A stretch of 64,000 bases of DNA, from assembly GCA_050084515.1 (NCBI GenBank), contig CM114271.1, forward strand, positions 16,802,001-16,866,000, given 5' to 3'. Source of the stretch: Blasia pusilla (Eukaryota > Marchantiophyta > Marchantiopsida > Blasiales). Under the pieces are notes generated by a model. The model was not told the DNA's origin, did not search any database, and saw nothing but the letters and a program-made list of their open reading frames with translations. The translations under genes and the position numbers were made by a program. Positions within the stretch are counted from its first letter, which is position 1. Each line of letters begins with the position of its first letter. Shown in pieces: positions 22,687 through 35,908 of the stretch.

Positions 22687-22744
22687 GTGAGTAGTGCGGA
22701 TACCCTCACTGCTATGCTACAGTGAGGATATCCGCACTACTCAC
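22687..22744. repeat. 25-bp-arm hairpin
   Basis: The arm GTGAGTAGTGCGGATAC plus CCTCACTG pairs with 22720-22744 at 24 of 25 positions, around an 8-nt loop (CTATGCTA). The arm sequence is unrelated to that of the neighbouring palindrome at 22295. Confidence 0.88.
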
Positions 22745-23050
22745 CTACAAGATCATGTGAACGAGGGGTGACGGAGATGAGGATTATCAGGTGGCGAAGG
22801 GATGCGACCTTCGGAATCTAGATGCGCCTTCCCCTGACTTCTTCTTCGTCTTCTTGCATTTGAGGTCGTCAATGATGCGCATGGCGATGGGATTTGAGGC
22901 CAAAATTGATTTTCGGCCGGACTTGGAAATCGACGGTTGGTAAGGGTGGTGAGGTTTCGCGAATCGGAACGCTACGAGCCAGCGATTGTTGCAGTGGATG
23001 GCCATCGCGATGGAGGAGAGTCTTTGAGGGGCTGTATGGGAAGGATTTGA

Positions 23051-24400
23051 ATGAGAGCAGTTCCAATCGAGCTCTCTCCAGCCATGCCTCGAATCAACGA
23101 ATTGTGCGTGAAATCGAGGATCTGCGGCCGCAACCACGATATACCGAGCGAGAGTTCATGGGACTCGTCCACGACGCCCGACTATCGGGTACCCGCCAGT
23201 GCGTTGTGCAGAATCTTTGGAGCCATTAAGGACACGAAGTCGCACAGAGATGCGCCAGATGCAATGAAGTTCGAGGATTGGAATGCATCCTACAGCCAGT
23301 CAAAGCCAGGGAAATCCAAATCACCGCCTGCGGACATGGGAAACTGGAACGCGACCACGCAACCAACGTACACCGTAGCCACTAGCACGCACACCCTTTT
23401 CGGAAACATCCGCCATCCAAAATACGTTCCTCCGTCGGGGTCTAAGAACAGGGGTGTGAGTGCAGGGCAGCGCGCATCTCCCAAAAAAGTGAGATTCAAG
23501 AAAACATAACAGATGTCCAAGCTCAGATTTGGTAAGATCTCACTGAAGAAATGAAAACTGGAGTTTAAGTGCTAGTTCTAACTTCTCAGTGTTCGTAATT
23601 TGTATGCGTCCAGACCTAGCTAGTCAGCGTCGTGCGTACGGAGGCATTTTATGACGCGGAGCAATTGCTGTGATCTTGCCTCTTATCTTAGGAGTTAGAT
23701 CCTCTACGGAGCAACGAGTGTATGGGAGGCTCCTCAATCCAGACGATCAATCCTTGTACAGAAGGATTAGGTTGGTCGTCTTCCAAGTATTAGATCTAGT
23801 CCTGCAGGCAAGCTCTCAAATACTGGTGTCCATAAAACTGGGAGCTCTTGAATCAGAGTTCACCAGGGAACTTTGACACTTTGGGGAGACGATTTTTCAG
23901 GTGGAGAGTTTGATTTGACATCTTGATAGTTCAGATGAATAAGCAATGCATATAGATTCGAGAGGAACGAATTCCGAACCGAATCTCACATAGAAAATTG
24001 ATTCCAGAATCGACTGCAAAATGATGGCCTGGTATGGTAAACTGACTAGTTTCGTTGAAGCTGAACAGGCTTGGAATCCGACCACGCGCTGCACATGGTG
24101 GGGAACTAACAAATGCAATCAATTTCAAAACATCAAGGATCCCAAAAATCTGCCAAGAGTACCAACAGACAAGTATGTGAATGTTCGGGCTTTATACATG
24201 CAACCCCGGAAGCGATGCTTGCCTAAAAAAGTCCCCCTTGAACGGTCTCGAGAAATAAAGCCAAAACGTCGTAAACCATTGCCACCTCCTACAGTCCTAG
24301 CAACACCATGCTCATGCCAGAAAGAGGAACGACGCCAGGACCTAAGTTGCTCTTGCGTCTTTGCCACGTTGCTCTGCTTGGGATCGCAGGCTCAGAGTTG
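23051..24400 (+). CDS. Candidate multi-exon gene with RIN4/NOI-like repeats (uncertain)
   Basis: Two coding-like blocks, 23051-23509 and about 23994-24400, contain three or four loosely similar units. One reads SSWDSSTTPDY and then FGAIKDTK; the next NWNATTQPTYTV and then LFGNIRHPK; the next AWNPTTRCTW and then FQNIKDPK. A MKFEDWNAS unit lies between the first two. This recalls the NOI repeat of plant RIN4 proteins (PKFGxW, then Y-T, then F and basic residues), which are membrane-anchored immune regulators. The last block ends in basic residues and Cys clusters (CSCQ, CSCVF), possibly for acylation. A GTGAGA donor near 23492 and a CACATAG acceptor near 23993 could join the blocks. Start and exon limits are unproven, and this may be a chance resemblance. 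Confidence 0.3.
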
Positions 24401-24401
24401 A

Positions 24402-26440
24402 TATACATCCGTGGATTTACATTGCTGGAAATATGAACACCTCCAATTATAGCCTCTGACTATAAACTCGGAGCCTTTCCACGTCAAGCCCGATCTCGAG
24501 AGCCATATGCATACAAGTCCCGCTGAAATTGGTCCGCGCATGCTACAAATGGCGCTCCGGAATGAAGGTGACAAACCACCGCCAGGGATTATTCTTGCGA
24601 CTCACTCCGATCCGATCGGAGTTCCTTCTCGCCACGATCATGGAGTGCTCGATTGCAAGCAGACGAGCTACGGCCAGCCGCACCTCTTATCGTGTACGTG
24701 CATCAATCTATCGACACAAATCTTTACAGACAGCCGGTTGATCAAGAAATGTAAAACGTGCACCAGTGACCATTCGACGCCTGCCCCGAGAGACTAATTG
24801 CCAGAGGATTTGACAGCTTGGGACGGGGATCCTTCCACGGCTGTTAATATCAAAGATGTGAAACAAATGTGTAATATAGAGTTCCATCTCCAGCTCTCTA
24901 GATCGACGATGAGCCGCAATCTCGGACCGACAAAAACTCAGAAATTTGTGAGGCGACTCGAGCTTCAATTCAGATGTCTATTTCCCGCGGATGCGCTCAA
25001 TCCTCTACATCACGGTCCACCAATCTCTGGCCTGTTCGTCATTATCACTACGTTCTGGAAATAGACCCGCACATGCCATTGAACATAGAATATATTAATG
25101 TCATAGAGACCGACTGAACAACATTCGACTGCGGTATCCAATGCCGGGGCTTTACTTTTAGTGCGTTTTACTCGTTACAATCTCAATAATCTTGCGAAGC
25201 TCCTACTCCTTACATCTGAGTAAGAGATGCGCATATTGTGTCACACGTTCAAATTTCAATCAGAAACTCAGAGATCCCGTTGATGTGGTGTAATTCGTGG
25301 AAGTCTTTTCTATTGTGCCAAGACCTACCCTAATCTTTACGGTTGAAAGAGTTGTGCAGAGCCCTTAGTTTTCATCGCACGCTTCAATGTTATTCAGCAT
25401 TCCTTGCGCTCATATTGAACTGGAGTAATTTGTGGAATTCTGTATTTATTCGCTTAAAGTGCATGAACTTGGTATGCATCGTGTCACTTCTGCAGCTCGT
25501 CTGAAATTGTGGATCATGAGATGTGAACCCATGTGACAGTTTCTTCTCCGCTAACCTTCGTACAATTGGATTTTATGCATACATTACTTCTCATTAATTT
25601 CCATATTTCCTATTCGTACATAATCCAGGTAATGGAGGTTTGAACCCTCTTCCCAGATTGGAGTGCGGCGAAAAGAACGGTCTTCCCATATATACGCTTC
25701 CCATCCTTGAGCTACGGAGGCGTTCCCATAGCCTACGAAGAAATCGTCAAATCTACACATGAAAGCCATAAAAGTCTTTATTATAGAGTGAGTGCCCCCT
25801 CACAAAGGTGAACGGTGCAAAGAGCATTCTATTTTTTCAAAAGCTTCGTAAAGTAAGTAAACGTCTAATCATGCACTCCACTATTGAATATCCACTCCGC
25901 TTAGTAAGCTAGACCTTAACGAGCCACAGCCGCTAACATACATGTAAATTTTTTTATAATACCGGTACACGGTATTATAAAAATCACACGGTATTACAGT
26001 GTAGTGTGATGGTAAATATTAATTAAAATATCTGAACAAATGCATGGTGCTTGAATTATCATAGTTTTTATGAATAAATTTATTTCAAATAGAAGTTTTT
26101 GTTCATTTATATTATCATAGGAGAATGCATTTCATTTAAAAACTTGGCATTATGGACAAAGATCATATTTTTTATAGATAAAATTTAGAAGAGGATTTCA
26201 CCATTTTGCAGATTAATTAAGTGAAATTAATGTAAACACATAGTTGGCACGGGCCTACGCTGTGAAAACATCCTCCATGGATGTTTAAATTTCTATTAGA
26301 TTAAACATAAATTAAGAAAAATTGAGAATAATAAAATAAATTGGCGGTAAAAGTGAGATAATGGGACACGAATGTGTGAAAAAAAAAATTTAAATGTATT
26401 TGTAGCATAGATTCAGAAGTGGGAATCCGAAGGCGCAAGA
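24402..26440. other. Intergenic stretch with no supported gene
   Basis: Several open frames of 60-96 codons occur but none shows a conserved motif or a start context I can defend. A short hairpin lies at 25951-25983. The part 25980-26400 is AT-rich. Confidence 0.4.
25951..25983. repeat. 14-bp perfect hairpin
   Basis: TTTTTATAATACCG (25951-25964), loop GTACA, and the exact reverse complement CGGTATTATAAAAA (25970-25983). Confidence 0.8.
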
Positions 26441-28059
26441 GAATTGTCCAGAGCATTCCACGAACTGATCACCTCTACTGCTGATCGTCGGACTCGTAAA
26501 TACCACTACTCCACACCGAATCCACAACCAAGAAACGAATCCCTGTCAGACGCTTCTGATGACTGTTGGACAAACAACTGTTGCACCACCTTCCGAAAGA
26601 AGAAAGAATCCCTGCGCGTTTTTCTTCCCTGGAAGATTCACATCTCTCTAGAAAGTCGATCAGATTGATTGCGCCATGCGGCCCAGCAGCACGTCCGCGA
26701 ACCTCGCTTCAGGATCTCGGCCGCTCAGTATGGTTGTCCGGGGCGTGCGCGTTGATCAATCGATGGGCGCTCATCGTGAGGCTGAAGCTCTTGAGAATGG
26801 CTCTCTGGTGGATCACGGGATTGCAGAGGCTTTTCAAGTGGTCAAATACGACGCGTCTCAAACACAAATCTTCACCGGCAGACACCCACCGTCTCTCGAT
26901 TTCTCTTCAATCTCTCAGATTTTTTGCTTCAGATTCTCTCCTGTCCTTCAATTCGTCTTCATAAGGTTCAACCCCCACTGATATCAACGATTAATAACAG
27001 TACGAATGGAAGGAAACGATTGATAGTATTACGAATGAGACAAGGAATGATAAACAAGTAACGATACGACTAATCTAAGGAAAGAAGGCATTGCGATAAC
27101 ATAAGATTTAAACCAGCGGAATATTACTCAGTTCACGTGATGCTAAACAAACATCACATGATGGTGTTCTGGAGTGGATTTCAAATATTAGTAAGAATGA
27201 AGTCAGAAACATTTGTGGTGTTATGACACCTAGCCAATCGGCAGAAACAATTGATTTTTAGAACAATATAGAATAAACATTCAAACGTGAAAGGGAACTT
27301 TAATTCGAACTAGGACGGTAAATTGATCTCCCGGTGCATGCGCCATGACACGTAATAACTCGAGTGGTGAGCAGGGTTCGGGAGTTTTTCCACGGAACCG
27401 GGTATTTGCCGGTATGTCATAACGGTAAAACCGGATTCCGGGAGTCTTTCCATGGGAACCGGATTTTTCGGCTCTCCCCTCAAGGAATCATAAATTAAGA
27501 ACTATACGTTAACCACGCGTACAAAAATGGTACGCGTGGTTAACTACGGTTGGTCGATGAATGAAAGAATGCGCGGCGAAATTTCAGCCGCCTAACTTCA
27601 CTAGAGGAATTGAATTTTCCCCCGGATCGCCACAATATTCACACTTAGATCCGATTGGGGGACCAGTGCGACCCGGTGCAATCACTGTTCGACAGGGAAT
27701 CCTAAAAGCCACACGTCCAGTTCTCCCTACGTAGTACATCCCGACTACTTTCGGGAGTCAAGCCAAGACGAGATTTTGCACCACCGAGCACACCCTACCC
27801 TATCTACTTCATCCTAGCATGACCGAGTTGCTCAGAGTAAATTTTAATTTAAGCTGACGATGGATCCTGAATGATCGACTTAACACGTGTGACGCGTGCC
27901 TACCTCTGGATCTAGAACGCTAGCTAGTCTTTTTCCCGCGGATCCGAAGCGGAATTTTGTTTGCCTAAAGCGGAACTCTACAAAGGTAGACTTTTTTCTG
28001 CGGATCTGGTGTAGCCTATGCTGGAGATCGATTAGCTAGACCTAAACCGGACACGGAGG
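26441..28059. other. Intergenic stretch, possible first exon on plus strand
   Basis: A frame from the ATG at 26676 reads MRPSSTSANLASGSRPLSMV and onward for about 100 codons, and could be a first exon; I do not recognise it. The rest to 28059 shows no coding signal. A 15-bp hairpin lies at 27508-27544. The 3' end of the subtilase gene lies just beyond. Confidence 0.3.
27508..27544. repeat. 15-bp perfect hairpin
   Basis: GTTAACCACGCGTAC (27508-27522), loop AAAAATG, then GTACGCGTGGTTAAC (27530-27544). Confidence 0.85.
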
Positions 28060-31000
28060 CTAGAAGAGTATGGGTATGATGGGATCGAAAGGCCCAACGA
28101 AAATGGGACTGGTGACGGTGTGGACGGCGAACTCATCGGTCCACGTGATGGATCCGAAGCTTTCAGTGTCTGGAAATAGAACTTCCATGGACACGTTGAA
28201 CGAGAGGCGCTCGTTGACTCGAGTGAAATTCAACGTGGAAGGGGTGACGGTGATGAAAACTCCATCCGGCGAGTTCACGGTCACCTCGTAGTTGGAGATC
28301 GCGGGGCCGACGTTCGTGACTGTTCGAATCACGCTGGGCGTAGCCTTGGCGAGTGTGCTCAACCCAATCGATGGGTAGTTCAGCTCCTGGGGGCCCGTTA
28401 GTTTTTCGGGGCATGAACGCCAGCGGTTTTGGCTCGTGATTGCTCGGAATTGATCGTCCGTGTAATTCAGGTTACACAGAAAGATCGCATAGTCTTCGCC
28501 CTCCAGATCGTAAACCAGGCCGGGGTCCACGGCGCCCAGCACGTTTATGTATCCCGATCCCCAGTCGAAGACGTCACCGGCGCTCAAAGGAGTCGCTGCA
28601 AAACCACGGCCAATTTATGCGATAGTCCTCGGGTCAGCTAATGGCAAAAGCATCTTCTCAACTATACATCACATGATACCGGCAAAAGGAATGTTGTTGT
28701 AATGGGAATGCAAGCTTCTCGTCATTTAATCAAAGCGCTTCCGAGATATTGTGTGAAAATTCTGAGGACTCCTAAGGAACCGATCCTCACGACGAGACCC
28801 TGCAATATCTCAATCACACGTTCGTTTATGCATCAATCGGTCGGTAGTGTAGTGATTGAAACTTGTTCCCACCTCGTCGAATTTCTGCGAAGAGTGTGAC
28901 CGACTAATCACGGATTGCCGTTATTGGCAAACGAGTTTCGAAGTTTCATTATTTGTTTTTATTTCAGGTCTTCGAGAATGAGGTTTGGAGTCAAAAGCTG
29001 TCCTGCGAATGAGTGCGAGTCGCAACTTTTTTAATGTGAGAGACAGTACTGTACCCGTGGTCATGATAGCAGACTTGATCGCTGCCGGACTCCAATCTCT
29101 ATGCTTGGCCTTTACGATCGCTGCCGCCCCGCTCGCATGTGGGCAGGCCATCGATGTGCCGGAAATCACAGTGTATTTGGTGGTGCGAGTACCTTCGGGT
29201 GTCAGCACGCCTTCGAACTCTGTCCAAGCTCCCAAGATGTCCACCCCAGGTGCAGCGATATCGGGCTATACATGCAACCATGTTCAACATTTTCTAAACG
29301 TGAAAAGGGGCAGTTTAGTCCTGCGAATGTCTGCGTTTAATAATAATTAAACGTAGACATTCGCAGATTCATATGGCATTGCGCGCGCGTCGCTGTAACT
29401 GATCGACCAAACTTCACGATCTACTGCCTGAAAAACGGGATCGGGTGTTAGCAAGGATTGAAATAAATACCTTGAGAAGAGCAAATGAGACGTAATAGGG
29501 ACCGCGCGACGAAAATTCTGCTACCACCGGACCGTCACTCTCTTTCAGAATCGTTTTGGTCCTTCTAATGGTCGCAGTGGGAGTAGTGTTCGAGCTGTGA
29601 TGACAATAGGGAAGCACGGGTATGAGTATTCGATCGTAATCTTCAATAATCTCAGCTGCGGGAAACGATGAAAAAAACAATACATTCTGTGCGCTCTCAA
29701 TTCGTATGCTCGTGTAAACCGTGCATATCTCGGAAATGTGTGTGTTCGGGGCCACACCTTCGGCAGTTTGAGAGGTAGTAATCCAACGCTGTCCTTTCCG
29801 CAACGCCAGCCGTCGGAATGGGAGACACATATTGCTCCCATCGGAATGAATATGGGTAACGTGCTGTGCTGGAGAATCCGGAATCAATCAGAATGAGACC
29901 ACTTCCGTTGGCATCTTTCACTGTTTGATCTGCTGAAAAGGGAACCAACGATCCATTTGGGCTCGGGTAAACGTTTGCGTCATAACAGATCACTATCTTC
30001 CCCGCCGCTTTCTTGCTGTCGAGTGAGCCTGGTACGCAGTAACTGCAAGAGGTGGAAATCAGACAGTGAGCAAACGCGCGATCGAGTGCGCACTGTTTTC
30101 CTTGCTAGGTACACGACGCCCGTACGCCTGCCCTCAACCACGGAACCCATCAATCAGCCTAAAATGGGTTCTGTGTGAATCTGCAGTTGACATTTCTACA
30201 GATGAACACACACTGTCTAGAAGAACCATATTAGATCGATGATGGTGAGGCACTCAACCACTTACTCTGTAAAATTTGCCCCATCTGCTGGAATCTCAGT
30301 TGCATCCACAATTGGCAGCGACTTCTCCTCGAAGTCGAATTGCTTTACACCTCCCCCCTGCTCGCGCGCACGGATTCAATTAGAAAACGAGGTAGCGTCA
30401 TCGGACCTGCATTCGAAAATAGAGCGATGGTGTCTACCTGTAGATCGAAAGATCTCGGTATTAATAGCTTATGGCGCGCGGCGCTATGAACCGATCATGG
30501 ATCGATGCAGCAGAACAGGCGCTGCTTTGAACCTTGAGATCCTGGTACGTGCATCGATGTCCTCAACCGCGGCGGTGGCGATGAGATCCAGTTCAAAGAA
30601 CCGTGAAAGAGGAGCAGGCGCGGCACCCGCACATGGCGCCGTGAGAGAATCGGAAGCAAACGCAATGAATTTAAACACGTTCTGTACACTGTAAGGTCGA
30701 AAGTCATGTGAGAATCGAGCAGCTACTGACCTGGATGATGGTGCCATCCCCTAGTTCTATTTCGGCGACGAATTCTCGATCCATGGTACTTGCTGCGACA
30801 GTGAGAATCCAAGGTGCACCGTTGTTGAGTGTTCCAAATGCAGGCCCGTCATTCCCGGCAGAGGCCGAAAAGAGGATGCCTTTAAGAGCTGCGTGGTAAG
30901 CTCCGATTGCGATCATGTCATTGTAGTAATCCGGTTGCCCTCCACCTCCGATGCTGAAGGAGATGATGTCCACTCCGTCGTGGACTGCCTGGTCGATCGC

Positions 31001-33293
31001 AGCTAGTAGGTCTGCTTCCGCACCTATTCCCTCCCAAATCGCCTTGTAGACGGCGATTCTCGCGGCGGGTGCTCCGCCGGAGGCGGTACCCCGGGCGAGT
31101 CCAAAGAAGCTCGCATTGGCAACCCTTGCACCCGCAGCAGTGGACGCACAAAACGTGCCGTGGCCTAGTGTGTCCCGGGCGGAACGTAAGCCGATATTCC
31201 CACGAGGGAACTCGGGATTGCTCTCAAACGCTTTGCTGAACCATCGCGCACCTATGATCTTCCTGTAGGCATTTCAAGTAACAAGGAACGTAAGGGGTCG
31301 AGGACGTCGGAATTCGAGATCGGTCCTATCAGTTTCACTCACGAATTCACTGAAGACGACGAGTTTGGAAACTTTGAATTGTGCGCACATGTCTGCTAAA
31401 TCACACAGCGTCGCGCATGTTGCGAACAGTTCTTACTTGTTGCAGTGCTTGCGAGGATCAAATTGCTCTCCCTTGATGCATTTGCCCTTCCATCTCTTAG
31501 GAATGCAGGAGAGTCCTTCATCATTGAAGCTTTCAGACTCGGGCCAGATGCCTGATGCACAGGCGCACACATTTCGTATTCCTCAATCTCCGGTGCAAGA
31601 AAGAAAGAAAGAATGAGCAATAAAATGACGCTCCCTAGACAGATATCTAGAACGATGAATCAGAAACATGTTGCCTACCCAATCAATCAGACCATGATCT
31701 ACATAAATCATGTCAACGCTCCGGAGCCCTTGGCCACCAGTTACAATGCAGTCACCTTGATGAAACTGTGTGCTCTCTTTTGTTGGTTAATTTTAAGAAT
31801 CCAATTTGGAAACCGTGTCTATAGCGTGCTAGCAAATAGAATGGCAAAATACCCGAGTCAATGAGACCGATTATGACGTCTTCCCCGAATGAAGTGTTTG
31901 GCCAAATCCCAGAATTCGGGTTTAACCCAAGGGATGTCCAAGTCCTCGTGGTTTTGGTTTTCAAATACCGACTTGGCCCAATAGATATAACTTCTGGCAG
32001 TTCTGCAAGCCATGATTACATACGTAAGAGACTCAGAGAGAAATCCGGATTTATGGTCATGACCAATGTCGACATGATGAAATGCCAATCTTGCAACAAA
32101 GCAGAGTGATTTGAACGCCTGTGGGGGATATTCAATAGATTCTTTCGCTTTTATTCTTATTGTAGAAGATCCGGATTCGGACTGACGATTAAACTCCAAG
32201 AAAAAGAAACTACAACACACTAGTGCATTCGATTATTGTTATTCGCTAGACGGCTCCCCAGAGTAACATTGTAGAGAAATTACTAATTCCAGAGATATCG
32301 ATTCCAGACTATGCTCGCGGTGCGCGAGAGAATCAATGATTGCGCGAATGAAAGAGGAGAATTTTCCAACTTACTGCCGAGGACCTCTGCTTGAGTAGGT
32401 GTGAGCAAAGCTGAGAATCCGCTGAAGCCATGCTTGTAATGGTACAAGACACTGTCCAAAATTTTCTGGTTGCTGCATTTTGCCATACACCATAGCCAGT
32501 CAGCCTCAGCTATGAAATGAGGACCCTCTCGAGCAGTCGATTTTATGACTTCCTCGCCATCCGACTCTCGAAGTTTTCATGCTCAAAGAGTTGTGTTATT
32601 TCTCATTTCTTTTTAGCCTCACTCCATCGAGCGGTCATTGATGATTACAAGAAAACCCAAGCAAATTTGCAGTACTTGTGCAACCCTAAACCCTAAACCG
32701 TGAAAAGCTCTGAACGGGCTGCTCAAGATTCCTCCATGGCCAGGTGGTGGCGAATTCGTTAGACTCGTCTTTCGAGATCGGGAGACTTGTTTCTGGATGG
32801 ATTTCGAAGGAGTCTTTACCTCTCAAAGACATGTGACAAGACATGGTGGTGAGCCGAGTGCGTGGCTTCAATGCTCGGATGGTTGTTTGCACCCATATAG
32901 GCAATATACACCTGCGAGAAACATCTGAAGATTTAAGACGAGAGTATTTGGACACATCCACACTAAAGCTCCAGAATGCGCTGAATTCGAAGTCCTCATG
33001 CATGTACCCTATCTCAATCTAGCCTCCGCGCAAAGTTCTAGGCCATGCTCCTCAGGATATACCGCAAGTGCATATCAATTAATGGTGATGATCTCGGAGC
33101 TTTCTATGTAAGCGGATACACGAGAGCCGTGATGATCACAGGTTATGACCGCGCTAAGACCTGGAGGCTGGAAAGAAAATTTCACTACCTTAGCTTGTTG
33201 CGCGTCTGCACCATCGGCATGGTAGAATGCGAATTGGGAAAGCGCTCCTAGAAGCAGAAACAATGCAAGCGGTTGAGGCATCCGGATCTTCAT
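28060..33293 (-). CDS. Subtilisin-like serine protease (subtilase), 11 exons
   Basis: A secreted plant subtilase of 774 residues by my splicing. Exons (minus, 5' to 3'): 33189-33293, 32820-32911, 32375-32472, 31853-32002, 31437-31551, 30731-31262, 30266-30342, 29758-30042, 29471-29594, 29055-29265, 28060-28595. Every intron is GT-AG and all phases join without a stop. The start ATG is followed by a hydrophobic signal peptide ([15 protein letters not shown]). Next come the I9 propeptide ([23 protein letters not shown]), catalytic Asp in GLIDSGIWPES, His in GHGTFCAST, a PA-type insert (GKIVICYDA), the oxyanion Asn in SAGNDGPA, and Ser in [11 protein letters not shown]. The fibronectin-like C-terminal domain ends at TAG. 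The family matures and degrades cell-wall or apoplastic proteins. The residue after GHGT is Phe rather than the more usual His. It looks intact. Confidence 0.92.
29321..29366. repeat. 21-bp-arm hairpin in a subtilase intron
   Basis: CTGCGAATGTCTGCGTTTAA plus T (29321-29341) pairs with 29346-29366 at 20 of 21 positions around the loop AATA. It lies in the intron between the exons 29471-29594 and 29055-29265. Confidence 0.85.
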
Positions 33294-33353
33294 GTTCGAA
33301 GTCTGAAACCTTTGCGAATTCCACACTTGCGACTGAGCCTGCCACAATTAATG

Positions 33354-33365
33354 TCGAAATATAAT
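33354..33365 (-). promoter_or_regulatory. Possible TATA element of the subtilase gene
   Basis: On the minus strand GGATTATATTTC lies about 65 bp upstream of the ATG. It would give a short 5' leader of about 30-35 nt. Position and AT content fit, but the match to TATAAA is imperfect. Confidence 0.3.
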
Positions 33366-33399
33366 CCGTACACACAGCTATGGAATTCTCACTATGAAG

Positions 33400-33987
33400 C
33401 CAACGCTACCCGCTAATGGCAGCCTGACTCGAGTCCACTCACTCGATCCGAGTTCCGAAACAATGATTCTAGTAATTCCGTTTCTACGTACGCTACGATA
33501 CTCCCGTTGTGGATCAAATATCATCTGCAGCTAGAATCGTCTCTGTCTGAGTCCAGATCGCTCGACTGAAATGTATTAACGTATCAATATTTAGTTTCTC
33601 CTGTAGAATATGCTGAGCTGACCCATCGGTCCTCTACGCAAGGAAGTCTGAAGCTGGCTACGTTGATCGAGAGCATGAATGGAGATTGGTTTTTCCCTAC
33701 GCTTGGGCCGGATCGAAGACGTCTGAAAGCGTCAGAAATCCTCGACACGTTCAAACTACCTCTTGACCTGCCTAAGCCAATTGTCCTCCTACCATCGATA
33801 TCTGTGCTAGGGGCTGAGGTTTCTTATATACAGGAATGTTTTCGGAGACACGTAAGATAGCGCCAGCTGTGATACGGCCTTTACGCATGCGTTGGGTTAG
33901 AGCTGACTGAGTATTACTAAGGTTAAGGTAATTCAGGTGCTGCGGGTCGGCTCAAGGGGGGGGGTCCTTGATTGAGCGACTACGTCA
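33400..33987. other. Subtilase 5' flank and hAT target site
   Basis: The upstream flank of the subtilase gene runs to the hAT insertion point. A plus-strand frame at 33663-33857 is not recognised. The last 8 bases (CTACGTCA, 33980-33987) are the left TSD of the hAT element. Confidence 0.4.
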
Positions 33988-34344
33988 CAAGGCTCGGACA
34001 GTACCGGCATCCTTTGTAAAGGCTGCCGGCAGAAATGAAGATTTTCCGACGAGCAGCTTTTAGGCCCGGGGACAAAACCGGAGAGGGAAGAGGTAGCGCC
34101 GGCAGGGAGATGCCTGAAGTCTTGAACGCCGGCCAGATTGACGAAGCCGGTTGGACTTTCCCGGCAGTGTAACCGGGATGTATTCAAACTGCCAGGCATT
34201 TTCCGACCGGAGGAAGGAGGTGCCGGGGCCCGACAGGTGTCAAGAGGGTAGTGGACAAGGGGGGGAGTGTGCAGGTTCATCCGGCCGTCCCTTCTAAGTG
34301 CGGATGATAGGAATCATCGGACGGCGGTGGGAACCGGGACTTGC

Positions 34345-35320
34345 GAGTCGGGGAGAGGGAGGCAGGGAGTAGGGTCGAGCCCGGTCGACCGTGTTCGTCT
34401 CATTTGCAAATGAGACCGTGTTCGACTTTTGCAGCAAATTCTGCTGAGCCTGCTCTCTCCTCCCTGGTTGCTCTCTGCCCGTGGCCGCGTGACTTGCGTC
34501 TGTGCTTTCTCGTGCAGCCTGCTGTCAAATGCTCGCAAATCGCCGCCTTGGCGCCATGCCCGCACAAATGCGCTCAAATCGTCGCTTTGGCGCCTAGGGA
34601 TCGGACTCATCGGAGCTTCAGCCTTCTCAGCATTGCGGCAAAGACAGACAAGCACCCTCATCGGCTCATCCTCGATTCCTCATCGTGCTCTCTGTCTCAG
34701 ACGCTGCCACAGTTCGGTGACCTTCGGAAGTTCGGATGCTGGTACTGTCCGAGCCTTGGTCGTGAGAGAGGGAGGCAGGGGAGTAGGGGTCGAGCCCGGT
34801 CGACCGTGCTCGAGGCATTTGCCGCATTTGCAACCTTATGATGTTTTGCAGCAAATTCTGCTCTCTCCTCCCTGGCTGCTCTCTCCCCGTGGCCGCGTGA
34901 CCCGCGTCTGTGCTTTCTCTTGCAGTCTGTGCTTTCTCTTGCAGCCCTGCTTGTCTGCTCGTCGTCGCCTTGGGCGCCTAGGGATCAGACTCATCGGAGC
35001 TTCAGCCTTCTCGTTAATCTCTCGGCATTGCGGCAAAGACAGACAAGCACCCTCATCGGCTCATCCTCATCGCGCTCTCTGTCTCAGACGCTGCCACAGT
35101 TCGGTGACCTTCAGTCCAGTCTGGTCCGGAAGCACAACTCACCCGGCGCGAAAAGAGAATAAAGGCCTCACCGTACCTCTTCGGCATCCTCATCAGGGCT
35201 CGGACAGTAATTTTTAGAAGATTAGTTTTTTACATTTAGATCAGGGGAGTAGGGGTCGATTGTGCTCGAGGCATTTTATGAGTTGCAACTCATTTCTGCT
35301 CTCTCCTCCCTGAATCCTGA
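34345..35320 (+). repeat. Three repeated GC-rich units in the hAT left arm
   Basis: The phrase GGGAGTAGGG(G)TCGAGCCCGG occurs near 34363 and 34782, with a shortened form at 35246. The phrase CTCTCTCCTCCCTGG and neighbours occur near 34450, 34862 and 35300. Spacing is about 415 and 440 bp, so the left arm is built of diverged long direct repeats. Confidence 0.65.
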
Positions 35321-35908
35321 ATGGTCGTGGCCGCATATTTGCTTACTCTCTGCTTGTCTTGGGCGCCTTGTTGCTTGATTGCTCAGTTCTTATTATGTTA
35401 AGCTCAATCTTTGTATTGCTCTCGCTGCTCGATCGCTAATTCACCTTTGCTCCATCTTTTTGTGATTGTAAAGCTTGCCAGCCACCGCACCGTAGGTGAA
35501 AAAAAGTGGAAGAAATCGGACGAAATCGGCTGTCTCATCAACTTCCGGGAGTTGGACAGGCGAGTGTAACTCACTCAGAGTCTCAGACGCTCATCCAAGC
35601 CTCATCCCTGCTATTAGGACTCAGGTTTTGGGACTCGGGAGAGAGTTGGGAGACCACACTTGCATTCTCCTCCTAATCGCCACTCGCTTATTTTCCTGTA
35701 TTCTCTCAGGAGTTAGGGAGTTGGGGCCCGAGGGAGTAGGGGTCAGGGACTTGGGTTTTCGTTGCACTCTTGTATCTCTCTCTCTCTCGCTCTTTGTTGA
35801 AGTTTTGGGAGCCTTTCATTGGTTCTGTAACTTCTATAAACCCTTGAAACCGTTTTAGCCTAAACCCTTTACAAAGGGTTTCAAAGTAGTGAACTCTCAA
35901 AGTTCCTT

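Noticed and set aside
25620-25700. tRNA-like GGTTTGAACCC stretch
   Set aside because: It resembles a T-loop, but I could not form an acceptor, anticodon and D arm around it.
34429-35217. 262-codon plus-strand frame with internal protein repeats
   Set aside because: It is produced by the GC-rich direct repeats of the hAT left arm. Repeats in the protein mirror the DNA repeats, and no domain is seen.
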